Below, one piece after another: positions 1 through 10,689 of a stretch of DNA of 64,000 nt; positions within the stretch are counted from its first letter, which is position 1; each line of letters starts with the position of its first letter. Made by a program: the position numbers and the translations under genes. The notes under the pieces are model-generated. The model ran no database searches and was not told the origin of the DNA. It worked only from the letters and a program-made list of their open reading frames with translations. Source of the DNA: Erpobdella octoculata (Eukaryota; Annelida; Clitellata; Hirudinida; Erpobdellidae); the NCBI GenBank assembly GCA_963978895.1, contig OZ022242.1, positions 14,290,907 through 14,354,906 of the forward strand, in the 5' to 3' direction.

Positions 1-1639
1 AGGAGGTTATTTACATTAAAGCCTTGATACCAGAAGCAAGTGGTAATTGTACCAAAGTTTTCATTTTTCATTAACTTTTGATAAATCAAGACAAGATGGG
101 CATCAAATTGCAATAAATATAAACAAAAACAGTGACTTGCTCCAAAGTTTGCATTCTTGCAGTGGTATTCTAAGCTGAAGCCAGCATTATTATATCAAAC
201 CAGGGTTGGACCGGCACAAGCAGCTGCCTTTTTTAAACATCTAGGATACATAATTATAAAATAATCAAATAACACCAGCGCTATCTTATTCCATGCAAAA
301 TATCAACTCTAAGCGATAAACAAAGTAATTTACGAGCTATCAACAACTCAGAAGACATTATATAAGAAGATGTGGATTACATAAGGATAACTCAGCGTTC
401 CATATATAAAAGTACTAATGAAATTTGAGCTTGTTCGAATTTATTAGGTTTTTTTAGTAAAACTGCAAAAAGTTTTGTTGACAATTGTATATCTAGTGTT
501 TTTTAACTTTCCTATTCAGATTACCTAGTGTATATACTAGAGTGTTTCCCAGATGAAAAAAATAATAGAACACTTAGTCACATTTAAAACACCATGAGCC
601 AGGCACAAAACCATATTTATCTCCTTTATTTTTAAATCGTTTATATTAACACATATCTTCTGTCTGTCTGATTGAACACAAACCTATTTCTCGTCAACCA
701 ATCGATCTAAAACTTGGTCCATAGGCTCGTTAGGAACAAAAATTAATTTTGAGATATTCTCGCTGAAAAAAATTAAAAATTAAAAAGTTAAATGAAATAA
801 AAATTAATTTTGAGATATTCACGCTCAAAAATAAATAAATAAAAAATTATAGAGGATTTTTTTAAAAGCGAAGTTTTTTACGGTTCACTTATTTATTTTC
901 TTGATTACAATTGCTTGTTTGAGAATCAGGTTCAGAAACTGCTAAGAGGTACCGTAACAAAACATCACCAAGTCTCCAAGGTGTAGAATTCTATTAACCT
1001 CAACACTCTAATCTATATTCTTTGATAGGTGAGATGCAATTCGGTAAAAGATGTACAATGGAAAAACTTACAATTATGCCAGTCCCTTTTGAGTTTCAAA
1101 TCCGCAATTTTTTTGTTTCAAAAAATGCAATTAAGGCTTTTGGTCGGCACCTCTTTATAATCTAACATGGTTTCTCTTGCCCTCTAAAACTGTAAAATTC
1201 CAGCAGAAGAAAGTAGTTTTCTAAAAGACTGATTGCTAGCAGTCACACTTAAAATGAATCTAGAGTCTCTTATTTCAAGATTTCTTACGGGATTCGACAA
1301 ACCAAAATTTTTACCATTCGAAAGCAATTTCAGATTTGGTTGAATAAGAATTATTATTTTATTTTTATATCATAGTTATTGAAAAAGAAATGAAAAACTG
1401 AAAAGATGATAGTTTTAAGTTTATATAAAACATTAATGGATAATCTACCAACAGAGAATGAAAAAAACGACTGTGTCGAACAAAAATTAGAACTAAATTC
1501 TATATTCTTGTAATCTACTAAAGCTGAAGAACATTATAAGAATGTGCTTTAAATTGCTCAACAGGATAGAAAACAACAACCATAAACAAACAAACAAAAT
1601 GCAGTATAACTGAACAATCTTTAAATGTATGGGTATTCC
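1..1639. other. AT-rich non-coding DNA, no gene seen
   Basis: No reading frame with protein-like composition is visible. The only structure is a pair of near-identical short copies of a segment containing TTTTGAGATATTC, about 61 bp apart near 738-820. Function unknown. Confidence 0.6.
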
Positions 1640-1865
1640 ATTTTTACAAATTTTCATTTAAGTTACAATCTCTGTTTGTGTGTGTGTGTCTTTTTCTGTA
1701 CGCAAATCTTACAAGTAAAATGTAACCAGTTTTTTGACTAGCTATGAAGCTGAAACTTTCAGCATAGCTTTACATTGGATGATAATACATGAGATTCATA
1801 TACATTTTAATTCAATTAAAAAAAAGGTTTGTGTTGACCAACTCGTTTTTTTCCTTCACTTGTTT
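1640..1865 (+). repeat. Dispersed ~230-bp repeat, family A, copy 1
   Basis: Starts near TTTTTACAAATTTTCATTTA and contains a short (TG)n tract, then CTGTACGCAAATCTTACAAG and AGCTGAAACTTTCAGCATAG, and ends near ACTCGTTTTTTTCC followed by CACTTGTT. The same layout recurs at 5244-5490, 36621-36880, 39879-40078 and, split, at 40082-40122 plus 42386-42560. No coding capacity or terminal inverted repeat is visible, so its class is unknown. Confidence 0.8.
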
Positions 1866-2230
1866 ATGTTTTTTTCTGATATAAAATTAATATAAAAGTT
1901 TAATAAATGAAATTCTCAAGCAGTTCAATAGAAGACAATATATTTATTTAAGTGTTTCAAAACTTTAGAATGCATCCCATATGTTAGAATACGTATACAA
2001 CAAACAGCAAAAAAAGTTAAAGAAATTGAACTTTAGAAATAATGTAAAATTAATTTCAAAAATGGAGTTTAGTAAGGGTTCATATTATTAGAGGTTCACA
2101 AGTGTTTAACGAAATACAAACTTCTATTACAGGTATTGCGGTTTATTTATTCTAGTTGAGTACTTATCGAATTTATCCTCAATAAATTACAAAACCATTT
2201 CAGAAGAACCGTATACAATTACCATTATCG

Positions 2231-2408
<178 letters not shown>

Positions 2409-3559
2409 CATAAGCAGAGGCACCAATCTATTCAAGCTGTGTGCTGTACGCCATTTTGTAAACAAACGTATTGATTTGCTGTTGTCCAGACGGTCGTACA
2501 AATAAAATTGAAAAGTGTAAGCACGTGACAACCAAATAAACGATAATAAGATCAAGATAAAATTCAGAAGCTTAAAAATTAGGCCATGACATGAGAAAAA
2601 GAAATGGACAACAAAACAAAAGTCTGTTGAGAGATCGAGAGAGAAATAAAAAAGAGAGATAAAGAGAGTGAGATAAACACCAAAAATAAAAACAAAATTT
2701 AATATGGTGGACTAAAAGGGATGATAAAATACCTAGCTGTTTTGCATATTAATGAGTCTCGTGCATATGCAAATGAATGCAAGTGTGCTGAAACTGGCGT
2801 TGTTAGATGATAGGTTCAAATGCATTCGTATTCATAAATCAATAATCAGAATAAGTTTATTTCTTACAGTTAAGGAGAAAAAAATTAAATTTGCGCTTCT
2901 GAGATTTAATAATCACTTAAATTAAAAAGAAACACAAATAAATCACTTAAAATATTTCGTCCCAGATTTGGCTATCTGAAGTTTAATATACGACGCAACG
3001 TATTATTTTCTTTCCTATGTCATTTGTTGATCTACTGATCCTGTGTAAAAATAAGACTCTCCATAGTTCATATTTTGACGACCCGATCAGACCCAACCAC
3101 CAAAAAAGTTGACCCGACCCATCGCATAACCTCTCTATTTCGTGACCCAACCCAACTCACTTTGGCATGACCCGACCAGGCGTTACCCACACCTTTCAAA
3201 TTGTAAATCTATATTTTACAATGTTTATTATTTTAACAAAAAAATCCTTGGTATCTCGCTGGTTTTTTATGGACGTTGTTGACATCTATCGCGCAAAATG
3301 ATAAATGTTTCGTGGGAGAGAGTCTTCGCTGTCAATCAAAATTGAACTCATTGTAGTTCTTCTTGTTCGTGGTATTCTCAGCATTCTTCCCATTGTTTTG
3401 GAGTTATCCAAGACAATTTTGTGATTTTTAAATTGCCTTAATCATAAAACAACAACAAAAATTTTAATCCTTTACACTTATCAAGTGTTTTAAAGCTTTA
3501 ATAACTGAATGTCGGAAATACCAAAGTATTTCGGAAATCATAATTTGATCTTTTTTACC
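2409..3559. other. Non-coding, with GACCCGACC-rich patch
   Basis: Mostly AT-rich with no convincing exon. At about 3078-3190 there is a cluster of CCCGACC/CCCAACC motifs that resembles, in reverse complement, the GGCCCGGCC-rich patch at 57340-57620 inside FBXO3. This is probably an old repeat fragment. Confidence 0.5.
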
Positions 3560-4215
3560 ACGCTTTTTTCAACTTGTTTACATCGTTTTACTTAACTCGC
3601 TTTTGTCTCTGTTTATCTGTCCAGATAAATCTTGCAATCGAATTTTCGACCACTTCGCGACTAACTGACACTTTTAATATAGCTTTGAACCCGATGACAA
3701 TGCAATATTCTACCAGGGGGTCACTTGTGAGGGCATGGCAGCTCCCCTCAAGGATTAAAAAAAGGTTTTTACGTAAAATAAATAAAGACGAAGTGTTAGA
3801 AAATTGCTGGTAAATGTGCCTCCGACTACCCATCTCTCATTCTGGTTATTGGAAACAGGGGGGCGGTTGTCCTCCAAGGATTTTGAAAAAATTGTTATAT
3901 AAAATAAAAGAAGACGAAGTTTTAGAAAATTGTTGGAAAATGTACCTCCGATTACCCCTCCCCCTCCCCCGATCATCAGCTTAGAAATTTTAACTTTTAG
4001 AAACTTTTTGGAAAATGTACCTCATACATTTATAAGAATTAGAAACTGTTATAAAGTATTTTATCAAAATGTAAACAATTTATTCAGAAATTCTGCCAGG
4101 CTCATAGGAAAGCCCCCCACCGGTCATCAGCTATTTTTGGAAGAAAAAGTAAATAAAGACAAAGTCTTTGAAAAATTTTAGAAAATGTACCTACCCCCTT
4201 CCCTACCGGGTCATC
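3560..4215. repeat. Diverged family B copy plus degenerate tandem repeats
   Basis: The first ~160 bp resemble family B (compare 37471-37800), sharing a CTTGCAATCGA block and a GATGACAATGCA block. Downstream, a unit containing AGACGAAGT, TTAGAAAATTG and AAAATGTACCTCCG recurs near 3786, 3911, 3990 and 4150, and CATCAGCT motifs recur near 3975, 4125 and 4212. Short open frames here are repeat translations, not genes. Confidence 0.55.
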
Positions 4216-4919
4216 AGCTATTTAAAATCTATAAATAGTTACAATACATTTAATATAAAAACTCAATAGATTACAGAACTTCACCGATCAAAAACTAAAA
4301 AGTAGAAAATAATTTTACATCATAAAAATACATTGTTTTTTTAAAACAACGTTTTCTTGTGCACTAAAAAGTATAAATTAGTTTTCCTATGAGCCTGGAA
4401 AAATTTCTGAATAATTTGTTTACATTTTGGTAAAAGACTGTATAACAGTGTCTAATTTTTATAAAACGAAAAAAGTTGGGCACATATATAAAAACATAAT
4501 ACCTAATGATTGCTTTGCACACATTAATGGGAGCGCCTAATCAAATGATTCTTTGATTTGATTTGATTTGATTAAACCTTCCCATTATAGCTGTTGAAAT
4601 ATAATACATGGGTTTTCAGCAATAATCTATAGTTATACCCACACATCCAAGAACACCTGCCTACATTTGGAATATTTGCTCCATCCACGGCATAAAGAAA
4701 TCCGGCAACATTTTCATTTTTGTTTCGACTTTCATTCATATAACAAATGATTAATGTTGTAAAAACTTGCTTGTAATCCCTTAGGACCTATTGTTAGGTG
4801 CTATGCAATGAAACAGTATTCTTTATGCTTTCCCCATTCTTAGACAACTCAACACACCACAAATCATAATTTAAAAAAAATTTATTAACATTACAGCACT
4901 ATTGGTCTTAATGGGTTAA
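4216..4919. other. Non-coding, nothing recognised
   Basis: AT-rich sequence with a short perfect run of TTTGA units near 4553-4572. No exon or structural RNA recognised. Confidence 0.5.
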
Positions 4920-5222
4920 ATGTCGAACCTATGTATAAAGAGTGTCATTTTCCACTTTATTTTGTTGGACCTGCCAGCGGAGGTCTAAATTCTTTTTGTG
5001 ATAATATTTAAAATATATTTTGTATTTGAAAAAGCCCGACATTTTTAAATATCTGCCAAATATCAGAACTATTGGTGGTCGAGAGGTGAATTTAGTAAAA
5101 AATAAAGCCTCCGATACTCACGATACAGACATACAGAATGGAGTTGCAAGCTAATTAAAAAACACTTTTTGAAATTTCCATGGGGTCCGGCTCCCCTGGG
5201 CCTTTTTCTTGATCCGCCGCAG
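4920..5222 (-). mobile_element. hAT-type element fragment (one end)
   Basis: Closely resembles the last ~280 bp of the hAT element at 40123-42385. Both share a GGACCTGCC block, CAGAACTATTG followed by TGGTCGAGAG, and a terminal block running CCCCTGGGC to GATCCGCCGC. The other end was not found, so this is a truncated copy. Strand is only nominal. Confidence 0.55.
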
Positions 5223-5243
5223 CAACCCTTTGATTATCACCTT

Positions 5244-5490
5244 TTTACAAACTTTTATTTAGGTTACAATCTCTGTTTGTGTGTGTGTGTGTCTTTCTCT
5301 GTACGCAAATCTTGCAAGTAAATTTAATCAGCATTTTGACTGGCTAGGAAGCTGAAACTTTTAGCATAGTTTTACATTGAATGACAACTCAATTAAAAAA
5401 ATTTAATATGAACATCTTTTGTATTTCTAGTAAATCGAGTGTATTTGAAATCAAAGTTTGTGTTGAAAAACTCGTTTTTCTTTACTTGTT
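5244..5490 (+). repeat. Dispersed repeat family A, copy 2
   Basis: Same order of blocks as the copy at 1640: TTTTTACAAACTTTTATTTA, (TG)n, CTGTACGCAAATCTTGCAAG, GGAAGCTGAAACTT and AAAACTCGTTTTTC. It lies about 230 bp upstream of the claudin-like start codon, so it could contribute promoter-proximal sequence. Confidence 0.8.
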
Positions 5491-5718
5491 ATTTTTGACC
5501 TTTTGTTTTTTGAGTTTTCTAGAGCAAACTGTCAAAATACGTTTTTTTATTTTTTTTAATTGTTTTATTATAATAATCATAAACTAAATTAGTTATAATG
5601 AAATTTAAAACGCATCCGCAGAAATAATAGGAAGCATATATTCACTTTTTTCGTGCTGCTATAATAACGTTCTGTTGTTTTCCGTTGAGCGCTTTCGTCA
5701 GTTATTAAGCTTGAAAAA

Positions 5719-7655
5719 ATGAGCGATAAGAAATCTCCCATTGGGTTGCCACGATCGAGATCGTCACTAGCTTCGAGGAACTATCCGAGATATGGCAGGA
5801 GGAGAATAGCACCCGGTATTCCCAGGGCGGCCAATTGGGGCTGGGGTCATCTTCCCCTGCCCGCAAAAATTATGATAGTTGGGGTTTTGTGTGGTATCAT
5901 CAGTCTAACTACACCTTATTGGGCTTATATCAAGGCCGAGGCCACAGGATTGTCTACATTTGGCCTTTGGCACTATTGCTCTGGAGATGTCTGCACCTCA
6001 ATACACGACAACCTCATCGAAGGCCGCAGTGTTGGAAGTTGGCGTTTGTTTTATTTATCAAAAGATAGTAGAAGTCACTTAATGTGATCACTGGCTATTG
6101 TGAGAATCATCTGCATTGTCAAATGAAAAAAACTGAATACAAAATAAGATGAACTCACAATACCCATTCTATTTATTTGATTTGCAACTCCTCATAACCA
6201 ATTTTAGTAATTTTTAATCATGGTATACTTAGTTATTTTCTTATTATACTTATACCAATGTTCCTCAATAACTAATTTGTGGTTGCCCAGGCTGCTATAC
6301 TAGATTACTAGATGATTACCCAATTTTCACTGAACAAATTTGAAGGTACCCAATAAGTGGCACCTAGGTGCCGAAATTATAGACTATAATTTTTTGTGAT
6401 ATTAGCTACTCGGAAAAAATCTGGTTTATGTTATAAGCTATAATTTATGGTTGATGGATATCAACCTACCTCCATGCCTAATTGTTTTGTACAATTCATC
6501 TGTGGTTTGATTATTGCAATCAAAAATACTATTTTTAATTGAAATTTTTTTAACCAGGATTTTTTCTAATATTTGTTAAATGCTTTTTTGATTTATAATC
6601 ATTTATATGAACATATGATTTATATTATTGCCCAGTGTGGTACCACTTAACCCAGGGAAACATGTGCATAGGAGTAGCCTGTAGCATAGTTGGCCTTGCC
6701 ATGCTCACTAATAGCATTGAGGGCAAGAATCTAAAGATGACCTCCACTGTTCATTTCTCAGTCTGCAGTGTTCTTGCAATATCTGGTAATTTTCTCAGTT
6801 TGTTCACAACTTTAATCGAGTTTAATGTTAATGGCAGATAGAATGTAGAAATTAAATTAAATGTTATTCGGCACATATTGTGTTTTGTTACATGTAAAAA
6901 GTTTATCAGTTAGTAACTTCTGAGCTGCTTTGAATTTGTTTTTTTTTATAGTTTTTTCTGTTTAACTGTTTTTTTAAATATTTGTTTTAATTATTTTTAA
7001 TTCACAGATAAGTTATGTTTGTACAATTATATATTTATTGAATTTGAAGGCTTCAAATGACTTAGATGGATATTGGAATTTTATTAAGAAGTTTCATTCT
7101 TTCAAAGGTTTCAGTTAGTTTTGAGTTATTTTATAGTGTTTTTCAATTTCTTTTTTTAATTTTTATGTAGTTTTTTTTTCATTTAAAGCTTTAATCATTT
7201 TGGTTTTTTTATTCAGTCTTGTAGATTTTATTATTTTTACCGAATAATAAATATATCTAACTGGCTGAAATTCCATGGTTGCCTTGCTGTTATAAAGAAT
7301 ATTACTGATGCTGAGTTTGGTCTGGGATTTTTTTTATTCTAAGTCATGTAAGAAACAGAAAAAGTAGAACAAAGAAACACTTAGTTATCAGGAGGCAACC
7401 GTAACTTCATTAGTTTATCTTCTCCATTTTTGCAGCAGACGATGCAGCCCATGGAAAATATCCGCGTTGCACGTAACTCTGTGTAGTCCCAAAGTGCTGT
7501 TTTGGAGTCTCTGAAGCTATGCTACTGACACTTCTAATTCACTAATATTATTACTTGAAACAATTTATATTTTGTGTATAAATTAACTTTAAAAACCACT
7601 CAATTTGTCCAACAATGTCACATGTGCCTGCAGGACATGCTATAAATTAAGTATG

Positions 7656-7730
<75 letters not shown>

Positions 7731-8421
7731 CTTTTTGCTGTGAATGAGGGCAAACTTAACATTAGTTATCTATTCTTTGTTAAGGAAAAGTTCCTGTGAC
7801 ACATGTGTTTCTTGTTTTATAGTATAGATTGAATAAAACCTTTGAATTAAATAATGCAATTAAAAAGGGTCATGGCAAAAAATAATTATTTTTTCTTCAT
7901 GTTTTTTAGCCTTCGAGCAGTTTGTGGCCCTCTCAGTGTTTGCCAACTATCTTGACCACACTGATTTCCTGTACTACAGGGATGGCTCAAATCGAATTGA
8001 CTTCTATGGCTCCTACTACAGCGGTATCGTCAGTCTTGCTGCTTCTTTATTAGCTGCTTTCGTTGTTTTCCTTGATGACAAAATCACAGTTAAGGAAAAA
8101 AAGCTAGAAGAGCAAAGTGATATGAAAATTTCCCAGGAGGAAATGATAAAATATCTCTCGGCCCGTTATCGCCAGGACAGCTTGTTTTATGGCTACCCGG
8201 GCTATCCAAACTATGGTACTTACCAAAGAGATGGATGGGATTACCAGGCTGGATACAATGGATATAAAGACACCAATGGCGGAAGAGTTTTGGGCAATAA
8301 TGTGTATGGTGATTCTTATGGTGATGAAGCTGGTGGGTTTGTTAATGCAGAAGATTTCTGTGATGAAAATAGTGAGCTACTTAATGGCTGGTATCAATCA
8401 CCTAATATGGTCAATAAATAA
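5719..8421 (+). CDS. Claudin/PMP22-type four-pass membrane protein
   Basis: Three exons: 5719 to about 6043-6067 (donor uncertain), 6636-6785, and 7910-8421. The exon 2/3 join is exact: donor G|GTAATT and an acceptor after TTTTTTAG restore an Ala codon. The protein is roughly 325 residues. Visible features are a basic N-terminus; TM1 (AKIMIVGVLCGIISLTTPYW); an extracellular loop with the claudin-type signature GLWHYC followed by a second Cys; TM2 (MCIGVACSIVGLAML); TM3 spanning the exon 2/3 joint (LAISAFEQFVALSVF); and TM4 (YYSGIVSLAASLLAAFVVFL). The cytoplasmic tail of about 115 residues is rich in Tyr and Gly. Family members act in cell junctions, myelin or channel regulation at the plasma membrane; which of these applies here cannot be told. 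The start codon has AAAA upstream and no earlier in-frame ATG. A (TA)n tract lies in intron 2. Confidence 0.85.
7658..7728. repeat. (TA)n microsatellite in intron 2 of the claudin-like gene
   Basis: About 70 bp of pure TA dinucleotide within the 6786-7909 intron. Confidence 0.95.
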
Positions 8422-8972
8422 GTGGTATCTGATATGATGGACAGATAATGTGTTTTTATTGTTGTTATAGAAGATGGATTTTAAAAAATGTTGATATAAT
8501 TGCATTGTTATTGATTTTAGCTAATTTGTTATCTATATCATTGAATTATTCTTTGTGAAGTGTCTTTGTTTCTCACTGAAATATATTTATAAAATTGAGA
8601 GAAATTATGTGTTGTGTAGTTGATTGGGTTTTCCGACATATTGATGCCACATATAGAATACTAAGTTTTCAAATTCAATTATGTACTTGTATTATATTGT
8701 GTCAGTAGACGATCGATCAGTCTGGGAGATACATATTTCTCTGAGACACCCTATTGAAGCATACAGATATCTCAATCACTGGCGTAGCGAGGGTATCTGG
8801 CTCCCGGGGGCTTGGTATAAAAAATGTGCCCCCATCTTCTATTTTCCTCCCAATTGGACAACCAAACCCGGGGGAACCGAAGGCGCCAAAGCAATATCCG
8901 GTGCATCAGCAACACTCATATCGTTTATTTCTATGAACTCATTTTGGATTCCCACAATGTGTACTTGACATT
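8422..8972. other. 3' flank of the claudin-like gene and transposon debris
   Basis: Probable 3' untranslated sequence to about 8600, then from 8782 a fragment starting GGCGTAGCGAGGG that resembles the ends of the hAT elements at 10077 and 47001. The second end was not found. Short frames over it are not protein-like. Confidence 0.45.
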
Positions 8973-9531
8973 GGCAGATCCAGGGGAACCAACGGGCCAT
9001 GGCCCCCTCCTTTTTCAAATTGCAAGAGGCCAATATAATTCAGCGAGTTGAGAGAAAACAATGTTAAAGAAGTTCGGAAGCTAAAAACTACGCTGTCACA
9101 TTAAGAAAATAAAAAAGAGTGTGTCAGAAAAGTCTGTATAACCCCCATGGAGCTTATAAGCAAGCTCAAGTGGATACTCTAATGTGCATTAAGATAACAT
9201 TTGAACCGTGACTGATAGCAAGTTTAATTTTGATTTTTTTCCGACTCAAATACAAAGCCCATTTACATTTTATTGCTGGCGAATCCAGGAAGAAGAGAAA
9301 AAGGTAATGGCCCCGCTTTGCCTTAATGATAACATTGCAAGGCGCTAATTTAACTAATTTAATCAAGCAGGATTAAAAAGAAAAAAAGAGTGATGAGAGA
9401 ATTTAAAATAGTTATGAGCTGTCTACGTAAAAAAGATAGATGTTAATAAATTTAAGGCAAAATAGGCTGTTCATGTGGAGAAAGAGAAGGTTGCTAAGGA
9501 TTAGGCTGTACACCTAGAGAGAAAAAAAATT
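8973..9531 (+). repeat. Dispersed ~550-bp repeat family C, copy 1
   Basis: Begins GGCAGATCCAGGGGA and can be followed collinearly against the reverse complement of 30906-31440. Shared blocks are AATTCAGCGAGTTG, ATAACCCCCATGGAGCTTAT, a CTCTAATGTGCATTA block, TTTTATTGCTGGCG and AGGCTGTACACCTAGA. The GATCCAGGGG end resembles hAT-type ends, so this may be a non-autonomous hAT family. No 8-bp duplication was established. Confidence 0.6.
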
Positions 9532-10076
9532 GAAAAGGCTAGCAAGAGAGACTGGCTACTTGGAGCTTAAGAGAACTTGTGTAAGAGCTCCACCGTGCAT
9601 TGACATAATTTCTAAGGCAGTGGTAAATTTTTATTTTAAACATTTGTATCCTGTAAACATAAGATGTGATCAATTTTTATAAATAGAGTTTTGCAACTTT
9701 TCATACACCATAGAGGTTAGCAATTCATTTTACATGGATTAAATTTAAATTAGTTGGCTTCTGCAAGCTTTAGTTTATTAGTTTGCTAAAGTTATCTGCT
9801 TTACTCTATGCCTTTTTGTCAATTTTTTTTTTACTTTTCCTCTACAGTTGAGCTTCTATTTCTATAACGTTTGATAGATTCACCGAGAAAAATTAGATGT
9901 TTTAAAGTATATTTCTTTATCTTGAATAATAGAAGAAAGATTTGCATCAATTTTAACCAAATAATCATTAAATTCTTCTGCAATCCACAAAGGATTATCA
10001 TATACGGTCAATACGGTGTCGCCACGGACATGACATGTATGTATGTATGTATGTTGTATGTATGTATGTATGTATG
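9532..10076. other. Non-coding ending in short (ATGT)n
   Basis: AT-rich, no exon recognised. The last ~45 bp (10033-10076) are ATGT tetranucleotides interrupted once, into which the next element inserted. Confidence 0.5.
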
Positions 10077-10403
10077 CAGAGGCGTAGCTAGGGTCTACTG
10101 CGCCCGGGGACAAAGCAAAAAATATGCGCCCCTACATAACCTTTTTTGCTTTTTGCTTTCAAAAAAAACCTGATGACCGGGTGGGGAGTTAGAAGGAGCA
10201 ACTTTGACAAATTTTCGAAACCCATCTTTTCATTTTTTCTTCCAAAACACCTGATGACCGGGGGTTAGTCGGGTCCATAGAAATCTCTAGATACATCAAA
10301 ATAGTAATAATAAAAAAAGCTTTTGCTCACTGAAAATACGCCCCCTCCAGCCCTGCACCCGGGGACAACTGTCCCCCGCTGCCCTCCCCTCGCTACGCCT
10401 TTG
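10077..10403. mobile_element. hAT-type non-autonomous element (MITE)
   Basis: Termini CAGAGGCGTAGC at the left and, in reverse complement, CAAAGGCGTAGC at the right. Flanked on both sides by TATGTATG, which would be an 8-bp target duplication but lies in a tetranucleotide repeat and so is weak on its own. The interior has two copies of a CTGATGACCGGG motif and no ORF. The ends match the clearer element at 47001-47770. Confidence 0.75.
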
Positions 10404-10619
10404 TATGTATGTAATAATAATAATAATAAATAATAATAATAGTCAATTTGTAAAGCGCCAGTAGCGGAGCGTCAGAGGCGCGCGGGATCTTGTCCGAATG
10501 CCTTCGAAAAAAGAAGAGTCTTTAAAACTTTAAATGTTTTTTAAACGACGTCAGACATGGTGATGATGTGATTGATGGCGGCAGTGAATTCCAGATGGCT
10601 GGGGAGCTGTAGCTGAATG
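10404..10619 (-). mobile_element. L2-type LINE, 3' end fragment
   Basis: Read on the minus strand it encodes a short C-terminal LINE motif (SPAIWNSLPPS, then SFKKHLK), followed by GGCGCTTTACAAATTGACTA and a (TTA)n tail. This is the usual C-terminus and 3' tail of L2/CR1-group elements. It is cut at its 5' side by the (ATGT)n tract at 10620. Confidence 0.7.
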
Positions 10620-10689
10620 TATGCTGTATGTATGTATGTATGTATGTATGTATGTATGTATGTATGTATGTATGTATGTATGTGTGTGT
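10617..10689. repeat. (ATGT)n microsatellite
   Basis: About 16 tetranucleotide units followed by a short (TG)n. It bounds the 3' end of the minus-strand R2-like LINE that follows. Confidence 0.95.

Noticed and set aside
3574..4181. Short frames on both strands
   Set aside because: They overlap degenerate tandem repeats and have no domain or exon structure.
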